DNA of 9,145 nucleotides from Bacteroidales bacterium (lineage in GTDB: Bacteria > Bacteroidota > Bacteroidia > Bacteroidales > Muribaculaceae). Location of the stretch: contig JAUNCU010000117.1 in NCBI GenBank assembly GCA_030526455.1, positions 1 to 9,145 on the forward strand, read 5' to 3'. Both the position numbers and the translations under genes were made by a program. Below, in pieces: positions 7,984 through 9,145 of the stretch; position 1 is the stretch's first letter; every line of letters begins with the position of its first letter. The notes under the pieces were generated by a model, which worked only from the letters and a program-made list of their open reading frames with translations, did not search any database and was not told where the DNA came from.

Positions 7984-9075
7984 ATGAAACAAAAACAGCC
8001 GCAAGAAGCAGCGCAGCACTGCGCCACAAAGCATCGCCAGACCCGCCGCCATCGCTCCCACAACTACAGCGGCATCGGAACCTACGAAATCACTGTGGCC
8101 GTCAACGACAGGCTGCCTGTGTTCGGCTGTGTGAGAAAGGACCTGCGTGGGCAAGTGGTAACCGATCCCTCGCGATTGGGGGCACTGGTTATTCATCAAG
8201 AGATTCCAAAGATTCAAGAATTATATCCCATGGTGAAAGTGTGGCGATGCGCCCTCATGCCCGACCACATCCACCTCATCCTGCGCATTGCCTCCCCACT
8301 CCCACCGGGAAAGCACCTAGGCCACATCGTGGGCGGCTTCAAAGGCGGAGTCACCCGCGCCTGGCGGCAATTGAAAGCGCAAGAAAAGAGCCCCCAAAGC
8401 GCCCCTGCGCCCTCAAGGGAGAATCAAAGCGCCCCCGTGTCGAGCGCGTCAGCGCTCGATAGCCCCTCCCTCTTCGAAAAAGGCTACAACGACCGCATCC
8501 TCATGCGAGATGGGCAACTCCACAACTGGATGCGCTACCTCAAAGAAAACCCTTACCGCCTATGGATAAGAAGGCAATATCCCCACCTATTCAAGCGCGC
8601 CTTGTGCATTGAGATATCAGGCACGCGCTATGGCGCCTTTGGAAATTTCGCTTTGCTGCGCCACCCCGAAAAGCACCAAGTGTTCTTCCACCGCTTCACC
8701 GATGGCCAGCCCACCGAAAACACACCCTTCTGGCAAAGCGAACACACGCGACTTCTTGCGCTAGCAGAGCAAGGCGATGTGCTCGTTACGCCCGGCATCT
8801 CGGAATGCGAAAAACGCATCAAAAACGAGGCTTTGCAGCACCATTATCGCCTCATCCACCTGCAGAAAGAACCTATTTCCGCCCTATGGAAACCAGAGCG
8901 GTCACGCTTCGAAGCCTGCATCGCCGGCTCGCTCCTCGTGTTGGCGCCATGGACTGAAGACATCGACACCAGTTCGACCTATGCCACATTCCATCATCTC
9001 AACGATCTCGCAGCATCAATTTGCCAGATTTCATCGGCCGATGAATGCCACATCATCAATGCAAAAAACGACTAA
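7984..9075 (+). CDS. REP-associated tyrosine transposase (RAYT, Y1/HUH family) with long C-terminal extension
   Basis: RAYTs are single-domain HUH nucleases related to the IS200/IS605 transposase that nick and rejoin single-stranded DNA at palindromic repeats. The HUH motif is H95-I-H97 in MPDHIHLIL. The catalytic tyrosine is most likely Y185 in RYLKENPYR, equivalent to the RYIxxNPxR motif of RAYTs. Between them is a Ser/Ala/Pro-rich linker (about 136-162) holding QSAP twice; its DNA contains a strong palindrome. Residues about 205-350 form an extra region not found in short RAYTs, with hydrophobic strands ending in small or Pro residues (GDVLVTP at 264-270, YRLIHLQ, GSLLVLAPW). This suggests a Rossmann-like fold, perhaps like DprA/LOG proteins. 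The N-terminal 25 residues are very basic. The frame is intact and key residues are present, so it may be active. It starts 10 bp after the transporter stop. RAYTs are usually single-copy and domesticated, rather than true insertion sequences. Confidence 0.88.
   Translation: MKQKQPQEAAQHCATKHRQTRRHRSHNYSGIGTYEITVAVNDRLPVFGCVRKDLRGQVVTDPSRLGALVIHQEIPKIQELYPMVKVWRCALMPDHIHLILRIASPLPPGKHLGHIVGGFKGGVTRAWRQLKAQEKSPQSAPAPSRENQSAPVSSASALDSPSLFEKGYNDRILMRDGQLHNWMRYLKENPYRLWIRRQYPHLFKRALCIEISGTRYGAFGNFALLRHPEKHQVFFHRFTDGQPTENTPFWQSEHTRLLALAEQGDVLVTPGISECEKRIKNEALQHHYRLIHLQKEPISALWKPERSRFEACIAGSLLVLAPWTEDIDTSSTYATFHHLNDLAASICQISSADECHIINAKND
8011..8024. repeat. Short inverted repeat at the start of the RAYT gene
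   Basis: GCGCA-GCAC-TGCGC forms a 5-bp stem with a 4-nt loop (a perfect palindrome of 6+2+6 bases). It lies in codons 10-14 of the RAYT gene. It is short enough to arise by chance in GC-rich sequence. Confidence 0.3.
8395..8435. repeat. Imperfect 30-bp-period direct repeat in the RAYT linker
   Basis: The 11-mer CAAAGCGCCCC occurs at 8395-8405 and again at 8425-8435, exactly 30 bp apart and in frame, giving QSAP twice in the protein. Between the copies lies a small palindrome, CCCT-CA-AGGG (8410-8419). Confidence 0.6.
8438..8461. repeat. REP-like palindrome inside the RAYT gene
   Basis: TCGAGCGC (8440-8447) and GCGCTCGA (8452-8459) are perfect inverted repeats around the loop GTCA. A G-T wobble and a T-A pair extend the stem to ten pairs. 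Size, GC content and tetraloop-sized loop resemble REP units, the usual substrates of RAYT enzymes, but it lies within the coding sequence rather than beside it. Confidence 0.55.
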
Positions 9076-9083
9076 AAAAACCA

Positions 9084-9116
9084 CAAAAATAGGCGCTTTA
9101 CTACAAACACAGCAAA
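9084..9116 (-). promoter_or_regulatory. Possible antisense promoter facing the RAYT gene
   Basis: On the minus strand, TTTG (9113-9116) is followed by 21 bp and TATTTTTG (9084-9091), matching TTTG-N19-21-TAnnTTTG. Transcription would start near 9077 and run antisense into the 3' end of the RAYT gene. The region is A-rich, so a chance match is quite possible. The rest of 9076-9145 shows no gene and no terminator. Confidence 0.2.
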
Positions 9117-9145
9117 CATCTCATTATATGATGATTAACCTTTTT

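Noticed and set aside
9100..9145. Terminator after the RAYT gene ending in the final T-run
   Set aside because: The T-run at the window end is preceded only by a 4-bp stem (TCAT/ATGA) of AT-rich sequence; the window ends before it can be judged.
7974..9145. Complete IS200/IS605 insertion sequence
   Set aside because: No left-end or right-end hairpins flanking the gene, no TnpB, and the protein motifs are those of the RAYT branch.

Overview
The window looks like a chromosomal segment of a Bacteroidales bacterium (Prevotella or Muribaculaceae type; the genus cannot be fixed by reading alone). The evidence is three TAnnTTTG -7 promoter elements of the Bacteroidetes primary sigma factor placed correctly ahead of genes, AT-rich leaders without clear Shine-Dalgarno sequences, a TonB-receptor-like barrel paired with a very large periplasmic TPR protein, an AAA-ATPase-like/PD-(D/E)XK family gene, and a RAYT-type transposase with a long C-terminal extension.

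Layout. Positions 1-6857 are all on the minus strand; transcription runs from right to left. A large exported TPR protein (3828-6857) is followed by an outer-membrane beta-barrel protein (1998-3782) and then by cutC (1177-1947). The gaps are 45 and 50 bp and contain no promoter I can see, so these three probably form one operon started from a -7 element at 6927-6934. An AAA-ATPase-like gene (1-1157, cut by the left edge) follows cutC after 19 bp, but it has its own well-formed promoter (TTTG-N19-TATCTTTG) inside the 3' end of cutC. The 180-bp stretch 6858-7037 is a divergent promoter region. To its right, on the plus strand, lie an EamA/DMT-family ten-helix transporter (7038-7973) and, 10 bp later, a REP-associated tyrosine transposase (RAYT, HUH/Y1 family, 7984-9075). 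The last 70 bp (9076-9145) hold no gene; they contain a possible antisense promoter facing the RAYT gene.

How the parts fit. The TPR protein and the barrel have signal peptides and look like a periplasm/outer-membrane pair. CutC is a cytoplasmic TIM-barrel protein that appears to be carried on the same transcript. The most unusual part is the RAYT gene: it encodes a normal HUH core and a catalytic tyrosine, but these are separated by a Ser/Ala/Pro-rich linker whose DNA holds a perfect 8-bp inverted repeat and a direct repeat, and the catalytic core is followed by about 150 residues with Rossmann-like spacing of strands that ordinary RAYTs lack. No rRNA, tRNA, CRISPR array, complete insertion sequence or convincing intrinsic terminator was seen.
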